NCBI GenBank assembly: GCA_022768865.1
Contig: JALELH010000004.1
Location: 1-51,618, forward strand
Source of the DNA: Spirochaetia bacterium
GTDB lineage: Bacteria; Spirochaetota; Spirochaetia; Treponematales; Treponemataceae
DNA length: 51,618 nucleotides
Reading direction: 5' to 3'
Below the pieces are notes generated by a model that saw only the letters and a program-made list of their open reading frames with translations, did no database searches and was not told the DNA's origin. Positions 51,395-51,618 of this stretch are shown here, piece after piece. Position numbers and translations under genes: made by a program. Each line of letters starts with the position of its first letter. Within the stretch, counting starts at the first letter, position 1.

Positions 51395-51618
51395 TTAGTC
51401 AAATTCAATGCCAAATGCTTTAAGATTTTCTTTCATTGCATCTTGAGCCGTCAGGCAGGTATCTTTCAGATAGCCGTGTTCATTTTTCCATTCCTTTATT
51501 CCGCGGTAATAGAACAGCTTTAAATCTTCCGTAATGATAAAAGGAACAATATTGTGCTTTAAACATTCCCTGAACATTATGAGCCTGCCCACACGCCCGT
51601 TGCCATCCTGAAACGGAT
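51395..51618 (-). CDS. Fic-family protein, C-terminal part (runs off the window)
   Basis: Reading the minus strand from the edge gives (H)PFQDGNGRVGRLIMFRECLK, the Fic active-site motif HPFxDGNGRxxR with its essential residues intact; the His codon is split by the window edge. The remaining ~60 residues, with FIITEDLKLFYYRGIKEW and AQDAMKENLK, form the usual C-terminal helices. Fic enzymes AMPylate or otherwise modify target proteins. The N-terminus and any inhibitory helix are outside. Confidence 0.9.
   Translation of the reverse strand, partial: PFQDGNGRVGRLIMFRECLKHNIVPFIITEDLKLFYYRGIKEWKNEHGYLKDTCLTAQDAMKENLKAFGIEFD

Overview
The window looks like a chromosomal segment of a host-associated Treponema (Spirochaetota). 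I infer this from the AT-rich base use, a bacterial XPB helicase paired with its helicase-associated partner, a FadL-type porin, a PilZ protein, a GGDEF sensor, and a caspase-like protein carrying Leptospira-type LA_2272 surface repeats. No rRNA, tRNA or CRISPR was seen. Species assignment is not possible from sequence alone.

Layout. 1-6511: an ECF sigma / membrane anti-sigma-like / secreted caspase-like cluster on the minus strand, then a large lipoprotein gene. 6641-8714: aspS, carrying an in-frame TAG and a duplicated 3' end separated by a small hairpin-rich insert. 8750-13098: cysteine hydrolase, SDR, TetR regulator and a shortened GH95-like protein. 13276-20991 (minus): rpiA, bifunctional aroDE, helicase-associated protein, XPB helicase, MgtC and a conserved unknown. 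21049-23930: two membrane proteins. 24032-28462 (minus): Ste24-like protease, pyrC, a YqaE/Pmp3 peptide, pyrI and pyrB. 28542-31268: pilZ gene divergent from hisG-hisB across a 22-bp-period repeat array. 31500-35969: Lrp regulator, aminotransferase, TPR protein with an Mrr-like tail, FadL-like porin. 36299-39181: a 9-bp tandem repeat abutting a GGDEF gene, then TSCPD and DUF3795-like small genes. 39362-46958: an amino-acid/opine-type oxidase operon (2Fe-2S, FAD, BFD and DAO subunits), an AraC regulator, an ornithine cyclodeaminase-family protein, PII and an APC permease; the two transcription units share a promoter block, so they look like one regulon. 47181-49505 (minus): rsmG, an exported protein and an HExxH protein. 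49739-51618: a DUF4143 ATPase bracketed by direct repeats, then the 3' part of a Fic gene.

Across the window lie five good copies and one divergent copy of a palindromic mobile-looking repeat whose stems co-vary between copies and which carries a conserved short reading frame. There are also five patches of a second, GTCAYYCTGAA-type inverted repeat family. Several genes have a -10 box only 6-8 nt before the start codon, suggesting frequent leaderless mRNAs.

The most promising less-described features are the co-varying palindromic repeat, the 22-bp-phased array between pilZ and hisG, the oxidase/AraC/OCD/PII/permease regulon, the sigma/anti-sigma/caspase cluster, and the damaged and repaired aspS end.
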